A DNA stretch of 23,360 bases, taken from positions 1-23,360 of the forward strand of contig CAZOJY010000049.1 in assembly GCA_964580235.1 (NCBI GenBank), given 5' to 3'. Shown here one piece after another: positions 15,926-23,360 of the stretch. Below the pieces are notes generated by a model. That model did not search any database. It was given only the letters and a program-made list of their open reading frames with translations, and was not told where the DNA came from. Origin of the DNA: G020348385 sp964580235 (GTDB lineage Bacteria; Acidobacteriota; Aminicenantia; Aminicenantales; Aminicenantaceae). The position numbers were made by a program, and so were the translations under genes. Within the stretch, counting starts at the first letter, position 1. Each line of letters starts with the position of its first letter.

Positions 15926-18259
15926 ATGGCAAAAGAATCCTCACAAAAGCACGTCACAGAATTAGCCCGCGACATGGGATTGATGCATGTCACCATGATC
16001 GGCGTCGGGGCCATGATCGGGGCCGGGATATTCGTATTGACCGGATTGGCCGCAGGAGTGGCAGGTCCAGCTCTTCTTCTTGTATTTGCCTTCAATGGAT
16101 TGGTCACCGGACTCACAGCCATGAGTTATGCCGAACTCGGTTCCTGTTTCCCGGAAGCTGGCGGTGGCTATCTCTGGGTCAAAGAGGCCCTTCCCCAACC
16201 TAACGGATTCCTTTCCGGATGGATCAGCTGGTTTGCCCATGCTGTTGCATGCAGCCTGTATGCGGTCGCCTTCGGCACTTTCAGTGTGGACCTCCTCAAC
16301 ATGGCCGGTGTTGATTTCAAAAGACTTTTATCTTTTACTTCCTCGTCTGAGCCTTTTATCCTTGCGGCCAAACTCATCTCTGTATTCGCGACCCTTTTGT
16401 TCGTCTACATCAATTTCCGGGGTGCCAAGGAGACCGGTCAGGCCGAGAGCTTGATCACCATCCTCAAAATCATCGTGATCTCCATGTTTATTGGGTTTGG
16501 CTTATTTGCCATATTTTCCGGGAAAACGCCGGAACCCTGGTCTGAACATTTTCGGGGCTTTTTTCAAAAGGGTCCGTTGGGCATCATCATGGCTATGGGC
16601 CTGACCTTCATTGCGTTCGAAGGGTATGAGATCATTGCCCAGTGCGGGGAGGAAGTCAAAAATCCGAAAAAGAATATCCCCCGCTCGATACTTCTTTCTC
16701 TCCTGATTGTGGTGCCCATCTATATTTTGGTTGCCTTTGTGGCGCTGGGAGCAGTCACTCCTGAGGGACATCAGGCCTCCTGGCAGTATCTCGGCGATAA
16801 AGGCGAACTTGCCATGATCGAAGCGGCCGAGCACTTCATGCTGGGTAAGCTGGGGAGGATCATCTTTCTGATCGGCGGACTCTTCTCCACCATGTCGGCC
16901 TTGAACGCCACGGTCTATTCCTCCTCCAGGGTCAGCTTTGCTATGGGACGCGACCACAACCTGCCCGGTATTTTTGGAAAAATTCATCCGAAAAAAAGAA
17001 CGCCCCACATGGCTGTTATCATTTCCGGCGTGCTGATTATTTTTATGGCTGTGGCCCTTCCGATTGAAGATATCGCCAGTGCCACAGATGCTATGTTCCT
17101 TTTGCTTTTCATCTTTGTGAACCTGGCCGTTATCAATTTGCGGAAAAACCGTCCGGATTTAGACAGAGGCTTCAAAGCCCCCTTGTTTCCTTATATTCCC
17201 ATCATAGCGGTTTTTCTGAACCTTTTCCTGGCAGTGTTCCTGTTTTTCTACAGACCTCTGGGGGTTTGGGTATGTGTTGGATATCTTCTGTTTGGCATCG
17301 GCTTTTATTATCTTTATTCGCGGCGGAAAGAATTTGTGGCAAAAGCGGCGCCGGCCGTTCATACAGAACAGCCTGTTTTCGAGGCTGCCCCCTGTGATTT
17401 TCATATCCTGGTGCCGGTTGCCAATGAAAAGACGGTCGAGCAGCTGCAGCGTTTTGCTATCAGGATGGCCAAGGCTTATACCGCCGACATCACGGCTTTG
17501 AATGTCATCCAGGTCCCTGCCCAGCTCCCGCCGAGCGAAGGACGGAAGTACGTGGATTGCGCGCGAACTTTGCTGGGCAAAGCCAGGGACGTTGCCGAAC
17601 AGGAAGATATTCCTGTTTATTCCCTAGTGAAATTGACTCATAATGTTCCTAAGGCCATTATTGAAACTTGTGAAGAGCGAAAAATCGACCTGATGGTTCT
17701 CGGTTGGGAGGGAGAAAAGCCGGCCCGCAACAGAGTGTTCGGGACCATCACGGATGAGATCATCCTCAACACCGTCTGTGACATTGCGCTGATCTGCCGC
17801 TCTCCGGCCGATAAGGAAATCGACAGGATATTGATCCCGGTCAGCAGTATTAGATATGCGGTTCTTTCTTTAAAGGTTGCCGAAGCCATTTTAATTCATA
17901 ATGATACGCCTATCGTGCTGTTCCACGCCACATACCATGATGATGTGGCAGATGTCGAGCAAAAATATCAGGAGGAACTGCAAAAATTGAAGGATGAAAT
18001 CGATCCTGACCGGTATCGAGTGGTGGTCAAAAGAACCCAAAACGTAGCCAAAGCCGTCCTCTCAGAGATCCAGCGGCATGATTTAATCATCATGGGTGCC
18101 CCGGAAGAAGGTTTGGTCCGACGGGCGCTGTTCGGCGATCTGCCTGTGGAAATTGCGAGAGAAACGGACATTCCGATCATCCTGACAAAAAGACACACCG
18201 GGTATGTCAAATCCTGGTTCCAGAAGTTCTTCGGCTCCCGCAAGACCATGCTGGATTGA
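15926..18259 (+). CDS. APC-superfamily amino-acid permease fused to two universal-stress (UspA) domains
   Basis: A 777-residue protein. Residues about 20-470 form a 12-TM APC permease, opening with the signature HVTMIGVGAMIGAGIFVLTG and including NATVYSSSRVSFAMGRD. Residues about 490-630 are a UspA domain keeping the nucleotide loop G-2x-G-9x-G-T (GWEGEKPARNRVFGT). Residues about 640-760 are a second UspA domain with a looser loop (GAPEEGLVRRALFGD). Permease-USP fusions are known in bacteria and archaea; the cytoplasmic tail is thought to gate or tune transport by nucleotide state. No Shine-Dalgarno is evident before the ATG. The gene diverges from padR and is followed by the inverted repeat at 18266. 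Cationic or neutral amino-acid uptake is likely, substrate unproven. Confidence 0.9.
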   Translation: MAKESSQKHVTELARDMGLMHVTMIGVGAMIGAGIFVLTGLAAGVAGPALLLVFAFNGLVTGLTAMSYAELGSCFPEAGGGYLWVKEALPQPNGFLSGWISWFAHAVACSLYAVAFGTFSVDLLNMAGVDFKRLLSFTSSSEPFILAAKLISVFATLLFVYINFRGAKETGQAESLITILKIIVISMFIGFGLFAIFSGKTPEPWSEHFRGFFQKGPLGIIMAMGLTFIAFEGYEIIAQCGEEVKNPKKNIPRSILLSLLIVVPIYILVAFVALGAVTPEGHQASWQYLGDKGELAMIEAAEHFMLGKLGRIIFLIGGLFSTMSALNATVYSSSRVSFAMGRDHNLPGIFGKIHPKKRTPHMAVIISGVLIIFMAVALPIEDIASATDAMFLLLFIFVNLAVINLRKNRPDLDRGFKAPLFPYIPIIAVFLNLFLAVFLFFYRPLGVWVCVGYLLFGIGFYYLYSRRKEFVAKAAPAVHTEQPVFEAAPCDFHILVPVANEKTVEQLQRFAIRMAKAYTADITALNVIQVPAQLPPSEGRKYVDCARTLLGKARDVAEQEDIPVYSLVKLTHNVPKAIIETCEERKIDLMVLGWEGEKPARNRVFGTITDEIILNTVCDIALICRSPADKEIDRILIPVSSIRYAVLSLKVAEAILIHNDTPIVLFHATYHDDVADVEQKYQEELQKLKDEIDPDRYRVVVKRTQNVAKAVLSEIQRHDLIIMGAPEEGLVRRALFGDLPVEIARETDIPIILTKRHTGYVKSWFQKFFGSRKTMLD

Positions 18260-18265
18260 TTAAAT

Positions 18266-18341
18266 GGGGTCGAGTCTCAACATTTGACATTTGGACATCT
18301 TTATAGAATATTGAAAATGTCAAATGTTGAGACTCGACCCC
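18266..18341. repeat. 76-bp palindromic element with 27-bp perfect arms and TAAAT direct repeats
   Basis: Arms 18266-18292 and 18315-18341 are perfect reverse complements around a 22-nt loop. The ends are GGGGTCGAG and CTCGACCCC. TAAAT occurs immediately outside both ends (18261-18265 and 18342-18346), like a 5-bp target duplication. A diverged relative lies at 1-107. It sits between the convergent permease and hepT remnant and supplies the stop codon that ends hepT. It could also act as a bidirectional transcription barrier, though no T-tract is present. A REP- or MITE-type mobile repeat is the likely class. Confidence 0.8.
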
Positions 18342-18626
18342 TAAATGCGACAAAGTAAATCATAGTCAATTATGTCATATCCATGAATAAGCCGGTTTCT
18401 CATTCCAATGATTTGATTCCAGGGAATATCTACTTTTTTTTGCTTTGTGGCTGTTGAATCCCGATTGGCTACCTCGCCGATAATTTCCATCAACCTGGCT
18501 AATGCCAATTGCATCATTTGATTGTTACCCAATTCTTCCCTGCTTGTATTACCAAGCAATTCAACGGCTTCACAGGCATGGTCAAGCTATATCTCTAAGA
18601 CTAAGCTGCTCATCATCCTTGCTCAT
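18341..18626 (-). pseudogene. hepT: Truncated, frameshifted hepT (toxin of MNT/HepT system)
   Basis: The ATG at 18626 reads MSKDDEQLSLRDI, then the frame breaks near 18587 (TGA in one frame, TAG in the next). Reading resumes as LDHACEAVELLGNTSREELG and on through LARLMEIIGEVANR, IPWNQIIGMRNRLIHGYDII and DYDLLCRI. The RNRLIHGY segment is the RX4HXY motif of HepT RNases, so the catalytic core is still legible. The C-terminus, normally another 25-30 residues, is replaced by the inverted-repeat element whose edge forms the TAG stop. Start and stop overlap the mntA remnant as in intact modules. It is non-functional unless the frameshift is bypassed. Confidence 0.82.
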
Positions 18627-18821
18627 ATTGAACCTCAGCTAGGTCTAAAACTTCATCCCGGAAATGGGGATTTAATCCTTTTACGGTATGCATTTCTACT
18701 TTATGTCCAAGGATTTGACTTAACTCAATTTCCATGCCGGCCAGAGTAATTAGCCCCACTTTAGCCCCGGGTTCGAACTCTATAAGTAAAAGAATTTCCT
18801 TTTTGGGCTTGGTCCAAATTC
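18613..18821 (-). pseudogene. mntA: Decayed mntA nucleotidyltransferase antitoxin fragment
   Basis: Reading the minus strand, the C-terminal half of an MNT-domain protein is clear: LLLIEFEPGAKVGLITLAGM, then EIELSQILGHKVEMHTVKGL and NPHFRDEVLDLAEVQYEQG, ending in TGA at 18613. The hepT ATG overlaps its last codons. Just upstream EFGPSPK is recognisable in another frame, so a frameshift lies near 18803. The SDIDLL metal-binding motif is degraded to KEILLL, losing key aspartates. Intact MntA proteins AMPylate HepT to neutralise it. The N-terminal GSxxR region cannot be identified; sequence upstream of 18821 may belong to the neighbouring IS remnant. Confidence 0.7.
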
Positions 18822-18919
18822 TTTGCTATTTTCCGTAATTTCCACCCACTGACATCCAAGAATAAGGTATCACACCCAAAATGACAAGGTCAATGACTCC
18901 CCACTCTCCTCGGCTGCCA
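18822..18919. other. Junction between mntA remnant and IS91-like transposase remnant
   Basis: About 100 nt with no convincing reading frame. It may contain the lost N-terminus of mntA or the terminal sequence of the IS91-like element. No terminal repeat could be identified. Confidence 0.3.
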
Positions 18920-19675
18920 TCAGGAGTTCCTGTTGGACATTATGAGGCGGAGGCGATCTATGATTCTCATCCGGCCACCACATGAAGGACAAAGCAGCGG
19001 ATCCATCTCAAAGACCTTACGGATCATCTCGGCCCAGCCTTTGGATGGCACAAATAGAGACTCTTCTTCAATGATAGGGGGAGGGGAGAACACAGAGTTG
19101 GCCTTGCGTATCTTCCCCCTGTGGGCGTTGGAATAAAGGCCGTAGTAGCGAATCATGACTTGTCCCTTATCGGGGATGTGGGAAGTGACTCGGGCGATGA
19201 ATTCCAGGTAATCCATCGACTCCTCCTATGAGTCTTGCCTCGAACACTGATAGCGAACCTTTCCCTCTGTCTCATCGAAAAACAGCCGCTTCAAAGACAG
19301 CAGAGGGCGGATCATGTATTTGCCGACCCTCACGGTCTCCTCTTTGTCTGTAGCCCTGACCTGGCTGTGGACATTGAAACCTGTGTGCCGCCAGCCGAGG
19401 ATCTTTGCGACCAGGGGAAGCCCGATGAGCTTTTCCCGCAGCAGCATGGAGAAGACCTCGTGGGTGAAGATTTCTTGGATAACTTTGTCTTGGAAACGAC
19501 AGACATGGTGGAAGGCGCCATCCAGGGCTGTGCCTCCCTCGGTAACCAGCACATGGATATGGGGATGGAAGTTGATGCGATCTCCGAAGGTCTGGATCAC
19601 TGCAACGATTCCTGGCATCAATTCTTGGCCTGAGACAGTCTTGAAGTATTTTAGCAGAGCTTGAACCGAAGCCAT
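18920..19675 (-). pseudogene. IS91-like (HUH, Y2-type) transposase, N-truncated with in-frame amber stop
   Basis: Two same-frame pieces make one transposase. The first (19675-19226) carries GIVAVIQTFGDRINFHPHIH, followed by VLVTEGGTALDGAFHH; its HPHIH is the HUH metal motif. It then reads GWRHTGFNVHSQVRATDKEE. A TAG at 19226-19228 interrupts it, and the same frame resumes as MDYLEFIARVTSHIPDKGQ, IRYYGLYSNAHRGK and a CxxC motif (CPSCGGRMRI) to a stop at 18920. The N-terminal zinc-finger region typical of IS91 transposases is missing. Upstream of 19675 the frame reads SLLSSLC and then meets a stop near 19700. IS91 elements move by rolling-circle replication; this copy is almost certainly dead. 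Confidence 0.82.
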
Positions 19676-19723
19676 GCAGAGGGAGGAAAGAAGAGACGGT
19701 CCTCACCTCCAAAACATTCGAGC

Positions 19724-19915
19724 TGTATTGATTTTAGGATTAACCTGACTCGACATTGTATGTCAAGCTTAATCAATGGTAAAACCGGAAATTATTGCGT
19801 GGCACAAAACCGGAAGTTTTTACGTTGCCTTGACAGGCCTGAGCTGATATTTGACACTTCCACCTATTCCTTGATATCCTTTTGCCGACCGAGAAAGGAA
19901 TAATGGGGGACAGCG
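19724..19915. other. Leader region of the kinase gene with short repeats
   Basis: About 190 nt between the transposase remnant and the kinase ATG. It contains AAAACCGGAAATT (19781-19793) and AAAACCGGAAGTT (19806-19818), near-identical direct repeats 25 bp apart, and two TTGACA hexamers (near 19830 and 19853) without convincing -10 partners. A GGGGGA just before the ATG is the likely ribosome-binding site. A promoter must lie here or upstream, but I cannot place it. Confidence 0.35.
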
Positions 19916-22900
19916 ATGTCAATTAAATGTCCTAAATGTCAGGTTGAAATATTAGATGATTCCCGCTTCTGCAGCAAATGCGGAACGCCCATCCATCCAG
20001 GAGACAAGGCGTTTTTGTCTCACACGCATACCATCCTCAGGCCTATCGATGAAATGGTCCCTGGGAAAATCCTTGCTGACAAATACAAGATAGATGAGGT
20101 GCTGGGGAAAGGCGGGATGGGAATTGTGTATAAGGCTGAGGACACAAAGCTCAAAAGGAATGTGGCCCTCAAGTTCCTGCCTCCTGAGCTAATGCAAGAT
20201 GAAGAGGCTAAGGAACGCTTTGTACTCGAGGCTCAATCTGCAGCAGCCCTGTCCCATCCCAATATCTGCACCATCCATGAAATCAATGAAGAGAATGGTA
20301 GGTCCTTCATCGCCATGGAATATGTGAAGGGGCATAGCTTAAGGGAAAAAATTGATAAAGGACTTCTGGAGGAACAGGAAGCCCTGGATATTGCTATCCA
20401 GTTAACTGAAGGTCTGGACGAGGCGCATAAAAGGGGAATAATCCACAGAGATATCAAAAGTGCCAACGTTATGGTGACAGAAAAGGGTCAGGCCAAGATA
20501 ATGGATTTTGGGTTGGCCAAAGTCAAGGGGAGAACCCTTCTGACAAGAGAGGGCACAACACTTGGTACGGTGGCCTATATGTCTCCTGAGCAGGCCCGGG
20601 GCGAAGAGGTTGATTTTCGCTCGGACATCTGGTCTTTGGGAGTGGTTCTTTATGAGATGCTCTCTGGGGAGCTGCCGTTTAAAGGAGACCGGGAAGCATC
20701 TATCCTTTATTCAGTTGTGCATGAAGAGCCAAAACCCCTCAAAGAAATAAAGCGCGATATTCCTCTGGAACTGCAGCAGGTCATAAATCGTGCCTTAAAG
20801 AAGGAAACGGGATCCCGGTATGCATCCGCAGCAGAGATGTTAAACGAACTGAAGAAATACCAGGATTATCTTCGGGCAGAGGAATTGGGAGCATTTAACA
20901 TGCGAACATTGCTTCGCCGCATCCGCAGGCCTCAGGTCGCAATACCAGCTGTTTGTGCGGTCCTTATTATTGCCTTGGTTTCTGTCTGGTTTTTCAACCG
21001 CCAGGCTAAAATCCGCTTGGCAAGGGAAAAAGTACTTCCAGAGCTCGAGCGGCTCGTTGAAGAAAATTGGCGGGATTTCACTGAACCTTACAGACTTGCA
21101 GAAAAGGCAGAGAAATACATTCCGAATGATCCAAAACTTGCAGAGCTCTTTTCAAAATGTTCCTTGAACATAAACATCAAAACAGATCCTCAGGGTGCAG
21201 AAATATATATGAAAGAATACGCTATTCCAGACAGCGAATGGGAATTTTTAGGTGTTTCGCCTATCGAAAAAATCAGATTACCTATCGGAATCTTCAGGTG
21301 GAAAATAGAAAAGGAAGGCTATGAGACAGTTTTGGCTGCATCTTCCACTTGGGACATAGATGTAGTGGGGAAGAATCTTTTAATTGCATATGATCTCGAG
21401 AGAGTGTTGGATGAGAAAGGAAGTATTCAGCAGGAAATGGTGCGGATAACAGGAGCGGACACGCCTTTTGGGAAGTTGGGTGATTTCTATATAGATAAGT
21501 ATGAAGTCATGAATAAACAATACAGAGAATTCATAAACAGCGGCGGGTACAGAAACAGGGAATACTGGAAACATAAATTTGTCAAGGATGGAAGGATCCT
21601 GACATGGGAAGAAGCCATGGCAGAATTTTTGGATCAGACAGGCAGGCCTGGCCCTGCCACATGGCAGGCAGGAGATTATCCCAAGGGCCAGGAAAACTAT
21701 CCGGTTTCGGGAATCAGTTGGTATGAGGCAGCAGCCTATGCAGAGTTTTCGGGTAAAAGTCTGCCGACAGGACAGCATTGGGGATTGGCCAGGGGCGAAT
21801 ATACTCCTTTAATCATATGGCCCCAGCTTGGGGGCTACGCTGTTTTTGCTCCCTTTAGTAATTTTGAAGGCAAAGGCCCTGTTCCGGTGGGGAGTCTTCC
21901 GGGCATAACGTCCTACGGCGCCTTTGATATGGCGGGGAATGTAAGAGAATGGTGCTTTAACACGACCCAACAAGGGAAATTGATAAGAGGTGGTGCCTGG
22001 AACGATAACACCTACATGTTTGGCAATTGGAGTCAAGCTCCTCCCTTTGATCGTTCTTCTAAAAACGGATTCCGGTGTGCTCTCTATCCTAATCCTGAGA
22101 ACATCCCCGATTCAGCATTTCAAATGGCAGAGTATGGTGAAACTATTGATTTTTATAAAGAAAAGCCGGTTCCGGATTCTATTTTTCAAGTTTACAAAGA
22201 GCAATTCTCTTACGATAAGACCGATCTGAATGCACGCATGGAATCAAGGCATGAAAGCTCTGAAGCTTGGATTAAAGAGCGCATAACCTTTGATGCCGCC
22301 TATGGAGGTGAGCGGATCATTGCCAATCTTTTTCTTCCTAAAAATGCTGCGCCCCCCTATCAGACAGTCATTTATTTCCCTGGCGATGCTTCTAGATTTC
22401 AAAAATCGAGCAAAAACATTGACAGTTATTATGAATTTCCGGTTTTCCTTTCTTTTATAGTGAAAAACGGCCGGGCTGCCCTCTATCCTGTCTATAAAGG
22501 GACATTCGAACGCTGGGATGCTGCTGTGGCTACAATCCAAGTCGGAGACAATTCCCATCTGTACACTGAAATCCTGATTCAATGGGTGAAAGATTTCAAA
22601 AGATGCATCGACTATTTAGAGACCCGTCAGGATATAAACAGCAACAAGCTTGCCTATTACGGAATGAGTTGGGGAGGAATTCTCGGAGCGATCATCCCCG
22701 CCGTGGAGGAACGTCTTAAAACAAGCGTTTTAGCGGGAGTAGGCCTCATGGATTGGGGTCGCCCTGAAGTAAATCCAATTAATTATGTTACCCGAGTGAA
22801 AACGCCTACCTTGATGTTAAGCGGCAAATACGACACGATTTTCCCATATAAAACATCAATAAAGCCTATGTTTGATCTTCTAGGAACTCCGGATGAACAC

Positions 22901-23005
22901 AAGGAACTGAAGTTGTACGACACCGACCATATCCCCCCCAGAAACGAATTCATCAAGGAAACCCTGGCTTGGCTCGATCGCTTCTTAGGGCCGGTGAATA
23001 GATAA
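19916..23005 (+). CDS. Transmembrane Ser/Thr protein kinase with zinc ribbon, PEGA, FGE-like and alpha/beta-hydrolase domains
   Basis: A 1029-residue chimera. A zinc ribbon comes first (C5, C8, C19, C22). A Hanks-type kinase (about 57-320) follows with G-loop GKGGMG from G64, K86 in VALKFL, H177-R178-D179 in HRDIKSAN, D197 in DFGLAK and MSPEQARGE, so it looks catalytically intact. One TM helix (about 343-361) separates cytosol from periplasm. Outside are a PEGA domain (about 415-471) and an FGE/sulfatase-modifying-fold domain (about 505-725; GISWYEAAAYAEFSGKSLP, YGAFDMAGNVREWC, RGGAWNDN, NGFRCAL). An alpha/beta hydrolase follows (about 788-1028) with nucleophile S918 in GMSWGG, D973 and H1005. 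The FGE-like part lacks the catalytic cysteine pair, suggesting a binding role. Likely a cell-surface sensor or carbohydrate/ester-responsive kinase; ligand unknown. Confidence 0.92.
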   Translation: MSIKCPKCQVEILDDSRFCSKCGTPIHPGDKAFLSHTHTILRPIDEMVPGKILADKYKIDEVLGKGGMGIVYKAEDTKLKRNVALKFLPPELMQDEEAKERFVLEAQSAAALSHPNICTIHEINEENGRSFIAMEYVKGHSLREKIDKGLLEEQEALDIAIQLTEGLDEAHKRGIIHRDIKSANVMVTEKGQAKIMDFGLAKVKGRTLLTREGTTLGTVAYMSPEQARGEEVDFRSDIWSLGVVLYEMLSGELPFKGDREASILYSVVHEEPKPLKEIKRDIPLELQQVINRALKKETGSRYASAAEMLNELKKYQDYLRAEELGAFNMRTLLRRIRRPQVAIPAVCAVLIIALVSVWFFNRQAKIRLAREKVLPELERLVEENWRDFTEPYRLAEKAEKYIPNDPKLAELFSKCSLNINIKTDPQGAEIYMKEYAIPDSEWEFLGVSPIEKIRLPIGIFRWKIEKEGYETVLAASSTWDIDVVGKNLLIAYDLERVLDEKGSIQQEMVRITGADTPFGKLGDFYIDKYEVMNKQYREFINSGGYRNREYWKHKFVKDGRILTWEEAMAEFLDQTGRPGPATWQAGDYPKGQENYPVSGISWYEAAAYAEFSGKSLPTGQHWGLARGEYTPLIIWPQLGGYAVFAPFSNFEGKGPVPVGSLPGITSYGAFDMAGNVREWCFNTTQQGKLIRGGAWNDNTYMFGNWSQAPPFDRSSKNGFRCALYPNPENIPDSAFQMAEYGETIDFYKEKPVPDSIFQVYKEQFSYDKTDLNARMESRHESSEAWIKERITFDAAYGGERIIANLFLPKNAAPPYQTVIYFPGDASRFQKSSKNIDSYYEFPVFLSFIVKNGRAALYPVYKGTFERWDAAVATIQVGDNSHLYTEILIQWVKDFKRCIDYLETRQDINSNKLAYYGMSWGGILGAIIPAVEERLKTSVLAGVGLMDWGRPEVNPINYVTRVKTPTLMLSGKYDTIFPYKTSIKPMFDLLGTPDEHKELKLYDTDHIPPRNEFIKETLAWLDRFLGPVNR

Positions 23006-23134
23006 TAACTTCTGACTCGGCTATTCTCTCTCATAAAAATATGTGAAATATTTATTTCTATTCAGATGCATACGTAAATTATTCGAGAATGGACATATAG
23101 TGTATGATATAGATAAAAAGAGGTAATATTTTGT

Positions 23135-23359
23135 ATGATATCAAAAGTTGATGAGCACGACAGAATGACCAGAGATCACATGAACCGTACTGTGGTACTC
23201 CGGGACGGACGGACGCTGGGCTATGCTGAATACGGCGACGTCGCGGGAAAGGTTGTTTTCCACTTCAACGGTTCTGGTGGCTCACGCTTGGAGCATCCTG
23301 CCAACGAGTCCATCCTCACGGATTTAGAGATAAGACTCATCTCGACCGACAATTTATAA
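23135..23359 (+). pseudogene. N-terminal fragment of an alpha/beta hydrolase
   Basis: 74 codons. RTVVLRDGRTLGYAEYGDV followed by VVFHFNGSGGSRLEH is the opening of an alpha/beta-hydrolase fold (first strands and oxyanion loop, usually HGxPGS, here NGSGGS). Frame ends at IRLISTDNL and TAA, exactly where relatives continue with a D-R-P motif and the rest of a 260-300-residue protein. A frameshift or premature stop is likely, but the window ends one base later so this cannot be settled. AAAGAGGT lies upstream at a long spacing, and ATGs at 23165 and 23180 are alternative starts. Confidence 0.5.
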
Positions 23360-23360
23360 G

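Noticed and set aside
18266..18341. Rho-independent terminator for the permease gene
   Set aside because: The stem is far longer than usual, has no T-tract and is flanked by TAAAT repeats, so a mobile palindrome is the better call, although it may still hinder transcription.
18522..18749. Plus-strand 75-codon frame
   Set aside because: It is antisense to the legible mntA-hepT relic and has no features of its own.
19235..19712. Several plus- and minus-strand frames overlapping the transposase
   Set aside because: Only the minus frame with the HPHIH motif matches a known transposase; the others are shadows.
1..23360. CRISPR array, tRNA, rRNA or riboswitch
   Set aside because: No regularly spaced repeats, cloverleaf-like sequence or recognisable aptamer was seen; the repeats present are isolated palindromes.

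Overview
This is a dense, mostly plus-strand bacterial chromosome segment. It encodes outer-membrane proteins (a beta-barrel and an LpxR-type deacylase), so the host has a Gram-negative envelope. It also carries large secreted M14 and M28 peptidases, a PadR/HAAS pair, and a eukaryote-like Ser/Thr kinase with PEGA, FGE-fold and hydrolase modules. That combination suggests an Acidobacteriota- or Candidatus Aminicenantes-like anaerobe. This lineage call is inference from gene style only; no rRNA or marker gene is present. No tRNA, rRNA, CRISPR array or riboswitch was seen.

Region 1 (1-6427): a palindromic-repeat remnant, then a near-consensus promoter flanked by two matching palindromes exactly 40 bp apart. 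Next comes a tight gene set: DUF1302-like outer-membrane barrel, TetR regulator, MMPL/RND transporter, LolA-like periplasmic protein. An LpxR-like lipid A deacylase follows after a short gap. Together these read as a TetR-controlled envelope lipid-handling or efflux module.

Region 2 (6428-15239): a second promoter, then a 75-bp MITE-like inverted repeat in the leader of a LysN-like aminotransferase. An exported M14 carboxypeptidase-like protein and an exported M28 peptidase follow. A convergent exported arginase-family protein and a divergent glycerate 2-kinase complete the region; these last two share a promoter region whose two -35 boxes form one palindrome. The set looks like peptide and amino-acid scavenging.

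Region 3 (15240-18259): a PadR regulator with a 37-residue HAAS remnant (minus strand) diverges from an APC permease fused to two universal-stress domains. Back-to-back sigma70-like promoters sit between them; the padR one matches the consensus exactly.

Region 4 (18260-19915): a graveyard of mobile and toxin-antitoxin DNA. A 76-bp inverted repeat with flanking TAAAT direct repeats truncates a frameshifted hepT. Upstream of it lies a decayed mntA, then an IS91-like (HUH) transposase with an in-frame amber stop and no N-terminus.

Region 5 (19916-23360): a 1029-residue zinc ribbon-kinase-TM-PEGA-FGE-like-alpha/beta hydrolase protein, then the start of an alpha/beta hydrolase that stops after 74 codons.
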